A stretch of DNA of 64,000 nucleotides, taken from Algoriphagus halophilus (lineage in GTDB: Bacteria; Bacteroidota; Bacteroidia; Cytophagales; Cyclobacteriaceae). Position numbers and translations under genes: made by a program. The notes under the pieces are model-generated. The model was not told the DNA's origin. It ran no database searches and saw only the letters and a list, made by a program, of their open reading frames with translations. Shown in pieces: positions 33,577-41,521 of this stretch (position 1 is its first letter; the number at the start of each line of letters is the position of its first letter). The DNA is taken from NCBI RefSeq assembly GCF_900129785.1, contig NZ_FSRC01000001.1, forward strand, positions 2,604,001 to 2,668,000, given 5' to 3'.

Positions 33577-34158
33577 TTAAAATCCCACCAAAGACATCAA
33601 AGGTCCCAACAACAAATGAGTCATCACAAAACCGCCAAGCATAAAGAAAATGGTAGCTACCAAGGATGGCCACTGAAGTGAACTAATTCCCATGATCGCA
33701 TGCCCGGAAGTACATCCTCCTGCATATCGGGTTCCAAAGCCCACTAGGAACCCTCCAATCACGAAGAACAAAAGGCCTTTCGCAGTAAATAAAACGCTCC
33801 AGTCAAAGATGTCAGATGGCATCAGGCCAGAGAAATCCGTGATACCCAAAGCTGTTAAATCAGCTTTTGTCTGATCTGCCAGGATAAAATCATTGGGGTT
33901 TGCCAAGTAATTAGTCGCTATAAAACCACCAATTAACACCCCTAACACAAACAACATGTTCCACATTTCTTTTTTCCAGTTATAGGTAAAGAAAGGGATG
34001 CCTGCAGGTACGCAAATGGCGCAGACATGTCGCAAGGAAGAGGAAATCCCAAAGGTCTTATTTCCAATTAAGAGCAACGTTGGCACTGTAAGGCCAATCA
34101 TTGGGCCCGCTACGTACCAAGGCCAAGGCTGGGTAATCCAGTCGATAAATTGATTCAT
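33577..34158 (-). CDS. YeeE/YedE thiosulfate-transporter-like protein, first half
   Basis: The 193-residue inner-membrane protein has about five helices and the family Cys motif [13 protein letters not shown] (about 146-158), the typical position of the sulfur-relay Cys. [10 protein letters not shown] near residue 45 adds two more Cys in a loop. It should pair with the 162-residue protein encoded 12 nt downstream to form one YeeE-like unit. Its gene starts 16 nt after the porin stop, so porin and transporter halves form one transcript. That places outer- and inner-membrane steps of sulfur-compound uptake together. The substrate is inferred. Confidence 0.85.
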   Translation of the reverse strand: MNQFIDWITQPWPWYVAGPMIGLTVPTLLLIGNKTFGISSSLRHVCAICVPAGIPFFTYNWKKEMWNMLFVLGVLIGGFIATNYLANPNDFILADQTKADLTALGITDFSGLMPSDIFDWSVLFTAKGLLFFVIGGFLVGFGTRYAGGCTSGHAIMGISSLQWPSLVATIFFMLGGFVMTHLLLGPLMSLVGF

Positions 34159-34174
34159 TTTTATTCTCGTTTAT

Positions 34175-35581
34175 TTAAAATCTATAGTCTAGTATGAGAT
34201 TGAAATTCATCATTTCAACCCGGTTTATCACATATTCCAAAGGGATTTCCCTTTCAAATAGTTCTTTTTTGGCTACTACCAACAACTGTAAATCAAGTCC
34301 ATGGAAAAACCCTTTAAATCTGTAATCTGCCAATCCTGAGAAATGCAGATAGCTTGGGATTCCATATTTATTAAGTTCTACATGATGGATATCCGGAGTT
34401 TTTACATGTGAGACTCCCAACACCACCTTCATTCTGTCATCTGCCAGCTGTTGTTCAAACTGGGTCATGATGGCATGAGTAGCACCTAATCCTTCGAACC
34501 GCTCCCTTGGAAGGCTCGCAAAGAACTGTTCCCTCCCCCATTCTCTTGGGAATAGAAACCTTCCCCGGTCTGAAAATCCAAGGTAGTTTACCGTCCATTT
34601 ACTATGGGGCCATGACAATCCAGCTCTCATTCCAAATGCAGAGGATTTCTCCCCTGGCAGAATATAAGCCTTGGCAGGATCAGGATTTCCTCCATCTCCT
34701 ATCGCAGCTTGGAACATGGTTTGTACCCCCCAAACCAAATCAGGTCCTTTCACCATGGGCTTCCTGCCTTCTACTTGGGAAAGATTAGTGGCAAACACCC
34801 CCTCCGAAAGATAGCTCCAGGATTTTGCTGTTACCTGTTCATTATCCCATCCAAGCCCTAACACACCAATTCCTTTGGTATGAATATGATGTTGGTAGCT
34901 TTCTTCCTCACCCGTTGGATTTCTTCCAGTAGGATAAAATCCAAAAGATTCATCAATGGGCAACCATTCTAGAGATCCTCTTGAAATCACATGGGTAAAC
35001 CAAGCCCCTTGCACCGTGAAATCACTTTTATTCCAATCTAAGGATAGACCGCTGAACAAATTGGGACGCATCCTATTATCAGAGGCATTAAGCAAAGGAC
35101 TTTCGAAATGATGTCTTCCGAACCAAGCTGAAATGGAAGAAGATTCATAGGAAATGTAAAACTCCTCCAATCGATCCATATCCTTGTGATTTTCGGGATG
35201 ATGAACATCATACAATGGCAGTTCATATCTATTCGGCATTCCTGTCAAAGGATCTAGTTCGGTGATATGGTTTTCAAAATGTCTGAAGACAAAAAAACCA
35301 CTAAAGCCCACTCCTAGTCCTTTCCATCTTGGTGAGAAATAACCGACTCCAGCTCCTGTACCCCAAGTACTGTAATTAGTCAAAGCACCCTGATTGACAG
35401 TTCCCATCATATATGACCTGAGATGAAACTCAAACGATCCAGTTTTCAATAGTTTACCAAACAACTTTTTGTCTGGCTCTTCTTCCATTTCTACCTCTTC
35501 ATACGAGTGCTGGGAATAAACTGATTCAGCCATCACCATGAGAAGAAATAGTAATGCAAATTTGGCGATCATTTTCTGCAT
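34175..35581 (-). CDS. Outer-membrane porin-like beta-barrel (paired with YeeE halves)
   Basis: The 468-residue barrel protein has a signal peptide (about residues 1-23, ending VYSQ) and shares blocks with the porin at 28446-29795: GRHHFESPLLNASDNRM (about 135-151), FYPTGRNP and FPREWGREQFF. It ends with an aromatic residue (ILDYRF), as outer-membrane barrels do. The gene leads straight into the two YeeE genes, so a role as entry channel for thiosulfate or related anions is inferred. A Crp/Fnr-type palindrome lies only 6-21 bp before the ATG, and the Met at residue 4 is an alternative start. Confidence 0.78.
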   Translation of the reverse strand: MQKMIAKFALLFLLMVMAESVYSQHSYEEVEMEEEPDKKLFGKLLKTGSFEFHLRSYMMGTVNQGALTNYSTWGTGAGVGYFSPRWKGLGVGFSGFFVFRHFENHITELDPLTGMPNRYELPLYDVHHPENHKDMDRLEEFYISYESSSISAWFGRHHFESPLLNASDNRMRPNLFSGLSLDWNKSDFTVQGAWFTHVISRGSLEWLPIDESFGFYPTGRNPTGEEESYQHHIHTKGIGVLGLGWDNEQVTAKSWSYLSEGVFATNLSQVEGRKPMVKGPDLVWGVQTMFQAAIGDGGNPDPAKAYILPGEKSSAFGMRAGLSWPHSKWTVNYLGFSDRGRFLFPREWGREQFFASLPRERFEGLGATHAIMTQFEQQLADDRMKVVLGVSHVKTPDIHHVELNKYGIPSYLHFSGLADYRFKGFFHGLDLQLLVVAKKELFEREIPLEYVINRVEMMNFNLILDYRF

Positions 35582-35586
35582 ATAGT

Positions 35587-35602
35587 TGTGACTTTAATCA
35601 CA
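35587..35602 (-). promoter_or_regulatory. Perfect Crp/Fnr-type palindrome before the porin gene
   Basis: The minus strand reads TGTGATTAAAGTCACA, a perfect TGTGA-N6-TCACA. It resembles the sites before tsdA, the cstB-like gene and trx. The site is only 6 bp from the ATG, so it cannot act as an ordinary class II activator site for a promoter that preserves this start. Repression, or a later start, are the alternatives. Confidence 0.6.
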
Positions 35603-35620
35603 TGGAATAAGTTGATACTA

Positions 35621-35650
35621 AAAATGGCAAGTCCTAAGACTCGCCATTTT
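35621..35650 (-). terminator. Hairpin between the cstB-like and porin genes
   Basis: AAAATGGCAAGTC (35621-35633) pairs with GACTCGCCATTTT (35638-35650) except at one position, with loop CTAA. On the minus strand it is followed by a short T-run, so it can terminate or reduce read-through from the cstB-like gene into the porin operon. Confidence 0.7.
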
Positions 35651-35678
35651 GGGAATTAAGCAACTTTTCTCCTAGCAT

Positions 35679-37100
35679 TTAGAGAAGTGTAGTCGGGCAA
35701 ACGTAATCTGTCACCTGAAACTTCTCGGATTCTTTGATGGCCTTAAATCCTCCATCCACATCGATTAAATTATCATATCCTCTCGCTCTCAAAATGGAAT
35801 TAAACACCATTGATCGATATCCGCCAGCACAATGAACGTAGTAAGTTTTATCCTTGTCTACTTTCAACATACTCTCATTGATGTAGTCCAATGGTGCGTT
35901 TTCAGCATCTACTACATGTTCTGATAAGTATTCACTGTTCTTTCTAACATCCAGAATAGTCAATTCAGGATCTTTCTCTTTTCTTTTTGCAAGCTCTTCT
36001 GCAGAAATAGATTCTATTGAATCCAATTCATGTCCAGCTTTTTTCCAGGACTCAATTCCCCCTTCCAAATAGCCTAAAGCATAGTCATAACCTACTCTTG
36101 CTAACCTGGTGATTACTTCTTCTTCTCTACCTTCATCCGCTACCACCAATATCTCTTGTTTCAAGTCGGGAATCATTGCTCCTACCCATACTGCAAAACT
36201 TCCGTCAATTCCGATATTCACAGAGTTAGGCACAAATCCCTTGGCGAAAGTCTGAGGGGCTCTTGTATCCAAGATCAACGCTCCTGTTTCATTTGCAGCA
36301 GCTTCAAATTGCGCAGGTGTCAATGGTTTCACACCTCTTTCCAATACCTCATCAATGCTGTCATATCCTTCGATATTCATCATCACGTTTTGAGGGAAAT
36401 ATGCTGGAGGAGGAGTTAAACCTGTAAGTACTTCTTTGATAAACTCCTCTTTGGTCATTTCCTGAAGCGCATAATTGGTCTTCTTTTGGTTACCAAGGGT
36501 ATCTGAAGTCTCCTTGCTCATGTTTTTTCCACATGCTGAACCTGCTCCGTGTGCCGGATAGACAATCAAATCATCTGGAAGGGGCATGATTTTATTTCTA
36601 AGGGAATCATATAAATGACCTGCCAATTTCTCTTGGGTCAAATCCTTCACTACTTTTTGGGCTAAATCAGGTCTACCTACATCACCGATGAATAAGGTAT
36701 CTCCGGTAAAGATGGCTTCTGGCTTTCCTTCCTCATTGTAAAGTAGGAAACAAGAACTCTCCATCGTATGTCCTGGAGTGTGAATCACTTTCACTTTCAC
36801 CTTACCTATCTGAAATTCCTGACCATCTTCAGCTACGATTGCATCAAATCCCATTTTCATGGTCGTTGGTCCATACACGATAGGCGCACCAGTCTTCGCA
36901 GAAAGATCTTGGTGACCAGACACGAAATCAGCATGAAAGTGTGTTTCAAACACGTACTTGATCTTCGCATTTCTTCTTTCAGCTTTTTCAATATAAGGCT
37001 GAACTTCTCTTAACGGATCAATCACCGCTGCTTCGCCATCTGACTCAATGTAGTAAGCTCCTTGAGCTAAACAGCCGGTATAAATTTGTTCGATTTTCAT
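35679..37100 (-). CDS. CstB-like persulfide dioxygenase with two rhodanese domains
   Basis: The 473-residue fusion starts with a metallo-beta-lactamase-fold persulfide dioxygenase (1-230). H54 (ETHFHADF), H111 (HTPGHT) and D134 (TGDTLF) fit the single-iron site, the usual second-metal His of HxHxDH is Phe59, and Cys190 in HGAGSACGK sits where CstB has its active-site-near Cys. A rhodanese-like domain (about 265-360) lacks a catalytic Cys (VADEGREEE), and the last rhodanese (about 375-470) has Cys424 in CAGGYRS. In CstB this order turns persulfides and sulfite into thiosulfate. It lies 83 nt downstream of trx with its own Crp/Fnr-type promoter. The protein is cytoplasmic. Confidence 0.88.
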   Translation of the reverse strand: MKIEQIYTGCLAQGAYYIESDGEAAVIDPLREVQPYIEKAERRNAKIKYVFETHFHADFVSGHQDLSAKTGAPIVYGPTTMKMGFDAIVAEDGQEFQIGKVKVKVIHTPGHTMESSCFLLYNEEGKPEAIFTGDTLFIGDVGRPDLAQKVVKDLTQEKLAGHLYDSLRNKIMPLPDDLIVYPAHGAGSACGKNMSKETSDTLGNQKKTNYALQEMTKEEFIKEVLTGLTPPPAYFPQNVMMNIEGYDSIDEVLERGVKPLTPAQFEAAANETGALILDTRAPQTFAKGFVPNSVNIGIDGSFAVWVGAMIPDLKQEILVVADEGREEEVITRLARVGYDYALGYLEGGIESWKKAGHELDSIESISAEELAKRKEKDPELTILDVRKNSEYLSEHVVDAENAPLDYINESMLKVDKDKTYYVHCAGGYRSMVFNSILRARGYDNLIDVDGGFKAIKESEKFQVTDYVCPTTLL

Positions 37101-37135
37101 ATGATGTGTTTTTATATTTTCTCTATTCGGATGTT

Positions 37136-37180
37136 CAAATATACCAGTCCAAAAGAACTGTATAGATGACTTTTGTCACA
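37136..37180 (-). promoter_or_regulatory. Promoter of the cstB-like gene with a Crp/Fnr-type site
   Basis: The -7 box TATATTTG (37136-37143) matches TAnnTTTG. The site TGTGACAAAAGTCATC (37165-37180) has one perfect TGTGA half and a degenerate second half, centred exactly 33 bp upstream of the -7 box centre. The predicted leader is about 30 nt. Confidence 0.65.
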
Positions 37181-37183
37181 CTA

Positions 37184-37510
37184 TTATGCTTCTTTTAAAA
37201 TATTGGATTCAATAGTTTGAATCAATTGATGTGCTGGCACCACTCCGGATTGTCTCCAAAGGATTTTCCCTTTTTGGAACAAAATCAACGTAGGAACACC
37301 TCGTACTTGAAATTTGCTCGCTGCCAATGGGTTTTTATCCACATCAACTTTCAATATTTTGACCTTGTCTCCCATTTGTCTGGAAGTATCTTCCAAAATA
37401 GGATGCATCATCTTACAAGGGCCACACCAAGTTGCAGTAAAGTCTACCAACACTGGCTGGTCTCCGTCAATTAATTCCTGAAAGGTTTTAGGTTGTGCGC
37501 TCATGGTCAT
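37184..37510 (-). CDS. Thioredoxin
   Basis: The 108-residue protein has the redox motif WCGPC (Cys29, Cys32), the cis-Pro loop RGVPTL (about 80-85) and the normal thioredoxin length, and there is no signal peptide, so it is cytoplasmic. At the head of the sulfur cluster it could reduce persulfides, release sulfide or recycle rhodanese-bound sulfur rather than serve as the general thioredoxin, which is inference from context. The ATG at 37510 or the second Met at 37504 are both possible. A Bacteroidota -7 box and a Crp/Fnr-like half-site lie upstream. Confidence 0.92.
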   Translation of the reverse strand: MTMSAQPKTFQELIDGDQPVLVDFTATWCGPCKMMHPILEDTSRQMGDKVKILKVDVDKNPLAASKFQVRGVPTLILFQKGKILWRQSGVVPAHQLIQTIESNILKEA

Positions 37511-37528
37511 TTAATTTATTTAACATAA

Positions 37529-37573
37529 CAAAAGTACAGAGTCAATAGGTTCTCTACAGTAATTTTTATCACA
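37529..37573 (-). promoter_or_regulatory. trx promoter with a Crp/Fnr-like half-site
   Basis: The -7 box TACTTTTG (37529-37536) matches TAnnTTTG. TGTGATAAAAATTACT (37558-37573) has a perfect TGTGA half and a weak second half (3 of 5), again centred exactly 33 bp upstream of the -7 box. The predicted leader is about 15 nt. Confidence 0.6.
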
Positions 37574-37674
37574 AAGGGCTAGATTTCTATTTTACCTTTA
37601 ACTTTTAAAAAGTGCTAAAAAATCCTCAGTTGGGAATTATTTTTTTATTTTCGCCAGTCTAATATTCCGAATTA

Positions 37675-40659
37675 ATGCTCAAGTATAAGCAAATCAATAA
37701 TTTAACCGGCTGGGTGGTTTTTACCGTGGCCGCGATCGTATATATTTTGACAGCCGAAGAGACGGCAAGTTTCTGGGATCCAGGAGAATTCATCGCTGTT
37801 TCTTATAAACTGCAAGTGCCCCACCCTCCAGGAGCACCATTCTTTTTGCTGGTTTACCGAATGTTTAGCTTCCTAGCGCTAGGTGATCCCTTAGAGGTGG
37901 CTTATTGGATGAATGTAGGAAGTGCGCTTTTTTCTGCATTTACTATTTTATTCCTGTTCTGGTCCATTACCCTCTTTGGAAGAAGACTTTACAAAATGGA
38001 GGAAGGAAAAGAGAGCAAAGGGCAAGTAATTACCTTAATGGGTGCTGGAATCGTAGGTTCCTTGTTTTATACATTCAGTGACAGCTTTTGGTTTTCAGCG
38101 GTGGAAGCAGAAGTATACGCCATGTCTTCTTTCTTTACTGCCATTGTCATCTGGGCATTTTTGAAATGGGATGTCATCAAAGATCCTAGAGATGAAAATA
38201 AATGGATGATCTTCATCGCTTATTTGGTAGGACTTTCCATTGGCGTTCACTTGCTAAACTTAGTGACCCTACCTGCTCTGGCGCTGATTTATTATTTTAA
38301 GAAGTATGAGAAACCAACTATAAAAGGTGCCATTCTTGCCTTTTTGGGCGGTGGAGTAGCCTTGGTCATCATCAACAACTTTATTATTCCTGGCTTACCT
38401 AGCCTTGCAGGTTCCATGGAGATATTCTTTGTCAATTCTTTAGGACTTCCTTTTGGATCAGGGATTATCTTCTTTGCGATTGTGTTCTTTACGGCTTTGT
38501 TTTTTGCTTATAAATATTCCAGAAGCAAGGAAAATGCTACCCTCAACACCGCTCTACTTTCCTTGGTGTTTATCTTAATTGGATATAGCAGTTATGCCTT
38601 AATTGTCATTCGTGCCAATCAAGACCCCATCATCAATGAAAATGCCCCTAAGGATATCATCAGCTATGTATCCTACCTAAAAAGGGAACAATACGGGTAT
38701 CGTCCTCTGCTCCATGGTCAATACTTCACAGCCAAATTGGTGGACCAGGAAGAAGGGGATCCAGTCTATATGAAGGGGGAAGACAAGTATGAAATTGTGG
38801 ATTATGGGCTGAAAAACATCTACGAGAAAAGCAAGACCACGATTCTACCTCGGGTATATTCTACTCAGGAAAACCATAAACGGATTTATAGACAAAAACT
38901 TGGCTTAAGAGAAGGTCAGGACCCGACATTCGGCGATAACTTATACTTTATGTTTAGCCATCAGTTAGGGCAAATGTATTGGAGGTATTTCATGTGGAAT
39001 TTCTCCGGTCGTGAAAGTGACTTTTCAGATGCTCCTTGGATTGGAATTACGGATGCCCTGTCTGATAAATACCCTGATTATATCAAGGAGAACAAGGGGC
39101 ATAATAACTACTTGATGCTCCCACTCTTATTAGGGATTATCGGAATGTTCTTCCAAGCCAAATACGATCCAAAATCTTTCTATGTCAACTTGATGCTATT
39201 CCTGATGATGGGAGTGGTACTGGTACTCTACCTGAATTCCCCTCCGGTGGAGCCGAGAGAAAGAGATTATATTTATGTGGGTAGTTTCTATGCTTTTGCT
39301 ATCTGGCTGGGAATGGGCGTAATAGGCATTGCCCATGCCATAGGTAAAATGAATAAGAATTTGGCTACCGCTGGGTTGGTTGCCACCCTATTGACAATGC
39401 CAATTGTGGGGCTGGTAGCAAGCCAGACTTGGGATGATCACAATAGACAAGGAAGATATTTCTCAGTGGATTCTGCAAGAAATTTCTTGGCATCTTGTGC
39501 TCCAAATGCCATTCTGTTTACTGGGGGTGATAATGATACCTTCCCGCTTTGGTATGTACAGGAGGTAGAGGGATTCCGTACGGATGTGAGAGTAATTGTA
39601 CTCAGCTATTTTGATACGGATTGGTACGTGGAACAAATGACCCGACCGGTCAATGAATCAGAGGCATTACCATTTAGTTTGGATAAAAACAGGTACCAAA
39701 AAGGAACCAACGACGTACTTTACGTCACAGGAGACGAAAATCCAAACTCTGCCATATCGGTTAAAGCCTACCTTTCTTTGCTGAATTCCGGAGATCCAAG
39801 ATTGAATGTCAACACGGGAGGAAAAAGTGTGGTCAACATGGTTCCTTCCAGAAACCTGATTCTGGATGTGGATTCTGCTTCTGTGGCCAATAAAGATATC
39901 ATTCCAGAAGAGTTCACTCCGTTATTCACTCCTCAAATTAATCTGAGAGTGAAAGGACAGTACCTCACTAAGGGAACTTTGATGTTGATCGATTTGATCA
40001 CCACCAATAATTGGGAAAGACCAATCTATTTCAATAACACTTCCCTTTCCACGATTGGAATTGACCTGGAAAGCCATGTGGTCAATGAAGGATTGACTTA
40101 TAGACTCCTTCCTATTCAGAAACCTGACTTCATCAGGGATGAATTAGTCAATGCAGACTTAGCTTACAAAAACTTCATGGAGAAGTTTGCATTTAGGGGA
40201 ATGGACGATCCTGATGCATACCTGGATGAGGAATATAGAAGGTTTGCTTCCAATCATAGAAGTGCTTTAAACTCTATTGCCATCGCTTTATTGGATCAAA
40301 ATGAAATGGATAAAGCAGCAAACATCCTAAACTATGGGCTTGAGGTGATGCCTCATGTTGCAATTCCTTACGATCTTTCAAGTGGACAGTCAGTACCCTT
40401 GTTCTTTGAAGTAGGCGAAGAAGAAAAAGCCCTAGACATCATAGATAAAGTATCCAAAAAATCGTTGGATATGATTGAATTCTATACCGCAGAAAACCGT
40501 GATTATGACCGGGAAATGATGATTTCCGTAGAAATGATCAGGTATTTCATCCCTCTTTTGGAAGAGCGAGGTTACCAAGAAAAAGCGGATGAATTAAAAG
40601 CTAGGCTCACCGCCTATATGGGAGCAGAAGCGCTCCCTACCGAGATTGATAGAAGATAA
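37675..40659 (+). CDS. DUF2723 family polytopic membrane protein
   Basis: The 994-residue protein has about 10-12 membrane helices in its first 590 residues and a soluble C-terminal part (about 590-994) ending in helical repeats. The N-terminal loop SFWDPGEFIAVSYKLQVPHPPGAP (about 32-56) is the DUF2723 signature and resembles the first-loop Asp/Glu catalytic motif of GT-C glycosyltransferases. I recall related Bacteroidota proteins being linked to O-glycosylation, so a lipid-linked sugar transferase is a reasonable guess. TPR-like repeats near 860-960 could bind partner proteins. It is divergent from trx and followed by a strong bidirectional terminator. Confidence 0.85.
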   Translation: MLKYKQINNLTGWVVFTVAAIVYILTAEETASFWDPGEFIAVSYKLQVPHPPGAPFFLLVYRMFSFLALGDPLEVAYWMNVGSALFSAFTILFLFWSITLFGRRLYKMEEGKESKGQVITLMGAGIVGSLFYTFSDSFWFSAVEAEVYAMSSFFTAIVIWAFLKWDVIKDPRDENKWMIFIAYLVGLSIGVHLLNLVTLPALALIYYFKKYEKPTIKGAILAFLGGGVALVIINNFIIPGLPSLAGSMEIFFVNSLGLPFGSGIIFFAIVFFTALFFAYKYSRSKENATLNTALLSLVFILIGYSSYALIVIRANQDPIINENAPKDIISYVSYLKREQYGYRPLLHGQYFTAKLVDQEEGDPVYMKGEDKYEIVDYGLKNIYEKSKTTILPRVYSTQENHKRIYRQKLGLREGQDPTFGDNLYFMFSHQLGQMYWRYFMWNFSGRESDFSDAPWIGITDALSDKYPDYIKENKGHNNYLMLPLLLGIIGMFFQAKYDPKSFYVNLMLFLMMGVVLVLYLNSPPVEPRERDYIYVGSFYAFAIWLGMGVIGIAHAIGKMNKNLATAGLVATLLTMPIVGLVASQTWDDHNRQGRYFSVDSARNFLASCAPNAILFTGGDNDTFPLWYVQEVEGFRTDVRVIVLSYFDTDWYVEQMTRPVNESEALPFSLDKNRYQKGTNDVLYVTGDENPNSAISVKAYLSLLNSGDPRLNVNTGGKSVVNMVPSRNLILDVDSASVANKDIIPEEFTPLFTPQINLRVKGQYLTKGTLMLIDLITTNNWERPIYFNNTSLSTIGIDLESHVVNEGLTYRLLPIQKPDFIRDELVNADLAYKNFMEKFAFRGMDDPDAYLDEEYRRFASNHRSALNSIAIALLDQNEMDKAANILNYGLEVMPHVAIPYDLSSGQSVPLFFEVGEEEKALDIIDKVSKKSLDMIEFYTAENRDYDREMMISVEMIRYFIPLLEERGYQEKADELKARLTAYMGAEALPTEIDRR

Positions 40660-40660
40660 A

Positions 40661-40684
40661 AAAAGAGGCCCAAGGGCCTCTTTT
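40661..40684. terminator. Bidirectional terminator
   Basis: AAAAGAGGCCC and GGGCCTCTTTT form a perfect 11-bp stem with an AA loop. It ends the DUF2723 gene on the plus strand and the convergent methyltransferase gene on the minus strand, whose stop codon it touches. Confidence 0.88.
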
Positions 40685-41460
40685 TATTTTTTATGTAGGA
40701 TGTAAAACAAATCCAATCCCTGAGCAGGATCTTCTACAATGGGATAATCTTCATGGGTAATATCCATGGCTTTGCTGGACTTTTGTTTATGAAGCTTATT
40801 TCTATTGATCCTATTCAATATTTCATAAGGCATGCGAAGTATCGATGCAGGAAGCTTGTGCTGCAAATCAAAAATATCAAACCGCATGATTTTATTGACA
40901 GATTCCCGATTGGCCTGATGATACGTCCAGACCTTGTCCGTTCCACCCACTCCTTTTGCCTCCACCTGATCAAAAATTGATTTCGAAAGATCAATTAATT
41001 GTTGAGGAGTATATTCCCTGACATGCCAAGGATTTCTTGAAAGCGTATGGTTAATATTCGGCGTGGAAATAATTGCCTTACCTCCCGGTTTTAAAACCCG
41101 GTAAATCTCTTCCAAAAACAAGCGATCGTTTTCAATATGTTCGATCACCTGAAAACTTACCACTGTATCAAATGAGTTATCTTCTATCCCTGCAAATGGC
41201 GGGATGACTGCTTGCTTGAAAGAAACATCAGGGAATTTTTGCTGGAGCATATCGATTACTTCCTGGATCTTATCAATCCCTAAGTAACCGCTAGCATGAG
41301 GCAATAATATTTCCACTCCCCTGCCTTCTCCACATCCCACTTCCAGCAATTTGCCAGAAATCCAGGGCTGGGCAGCAATGTATGCTTTCAGCAAACGTTG
41401 ATGAATAGGACTGTCACTAATTAACTTGTCAGAAGCAATTTCCGTTGTATAGGTAGCCAT
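40684..41460 (-). CDS. Class I SAM-dependent methyltransferase
   Basis: The 258-residue protein has the SAM-binding motif I as LLEVGCGEGRG (about 38-48), an acidic end of strand 2 (GID), and the post-motif SFQVIEHIENDRLFLEEIYRVLKPGGKAIISTPN (about 109-142), typical of the UbiE/type-11 group. The substrate is unknown. C-terminal basic residues (HKQKSSK) follow the fold. A -7 box TACTTTTG lies 20 nt upstream of its start and implies a leader of about 17 nt. It is divergent from the GWxTD protein gene. Confidence 0.88.
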   Translation of the reverse strand: MATYTTEIASDKLISDSPIHQRLLKAYIAAQPWISGKLLEVGCGEGRGVEILLPHASGYLGIDKIQEVIDMLQQKFPDVSFKQAVIPPFAGIEDNSFDTVVSFQVIEHIENDRLFLEEIYRVLKPGGKAIISTPNINHTLSRNPWHVREYTPQQLIDLSKSIFDQVEAKGVGGTDKVWTYHQANRESVNKIMRFDIFDLQHKLPASILRMPYEILNRINRNKLHKQKSSKAMDITHEDYPIVEDPAQGLDLFYILHKK

Positions 41461-41480
41461 ACAAAATTTTACTATTTTGG

Positions 41481-41488
41481 CAAAAGTA
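41481..41488 (-). promoter_or_regulatory. -7 box of the methyltransferase gene
   Basis: TACTTTTG on the minus strand matches the Bacteroidota -7 consensus TAnnTTTG and is placed for a leader of about 17 nt. No clear TTTG -33 box is seen at the right distance. Confidence 0.45.
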
Positions 41489-41521
41489 AGGTTAATTTTT
41501 AAAACCCGATAGAATCACCTA

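Noticed and set aside
35557..35564. A -7-like box (CAAATTTG) inside the porin gene, 34 bp from the Crp/Fnr site
   Set aside because: Transcription from it would remove the signal peptide, so it is probably chance within coding sequence.
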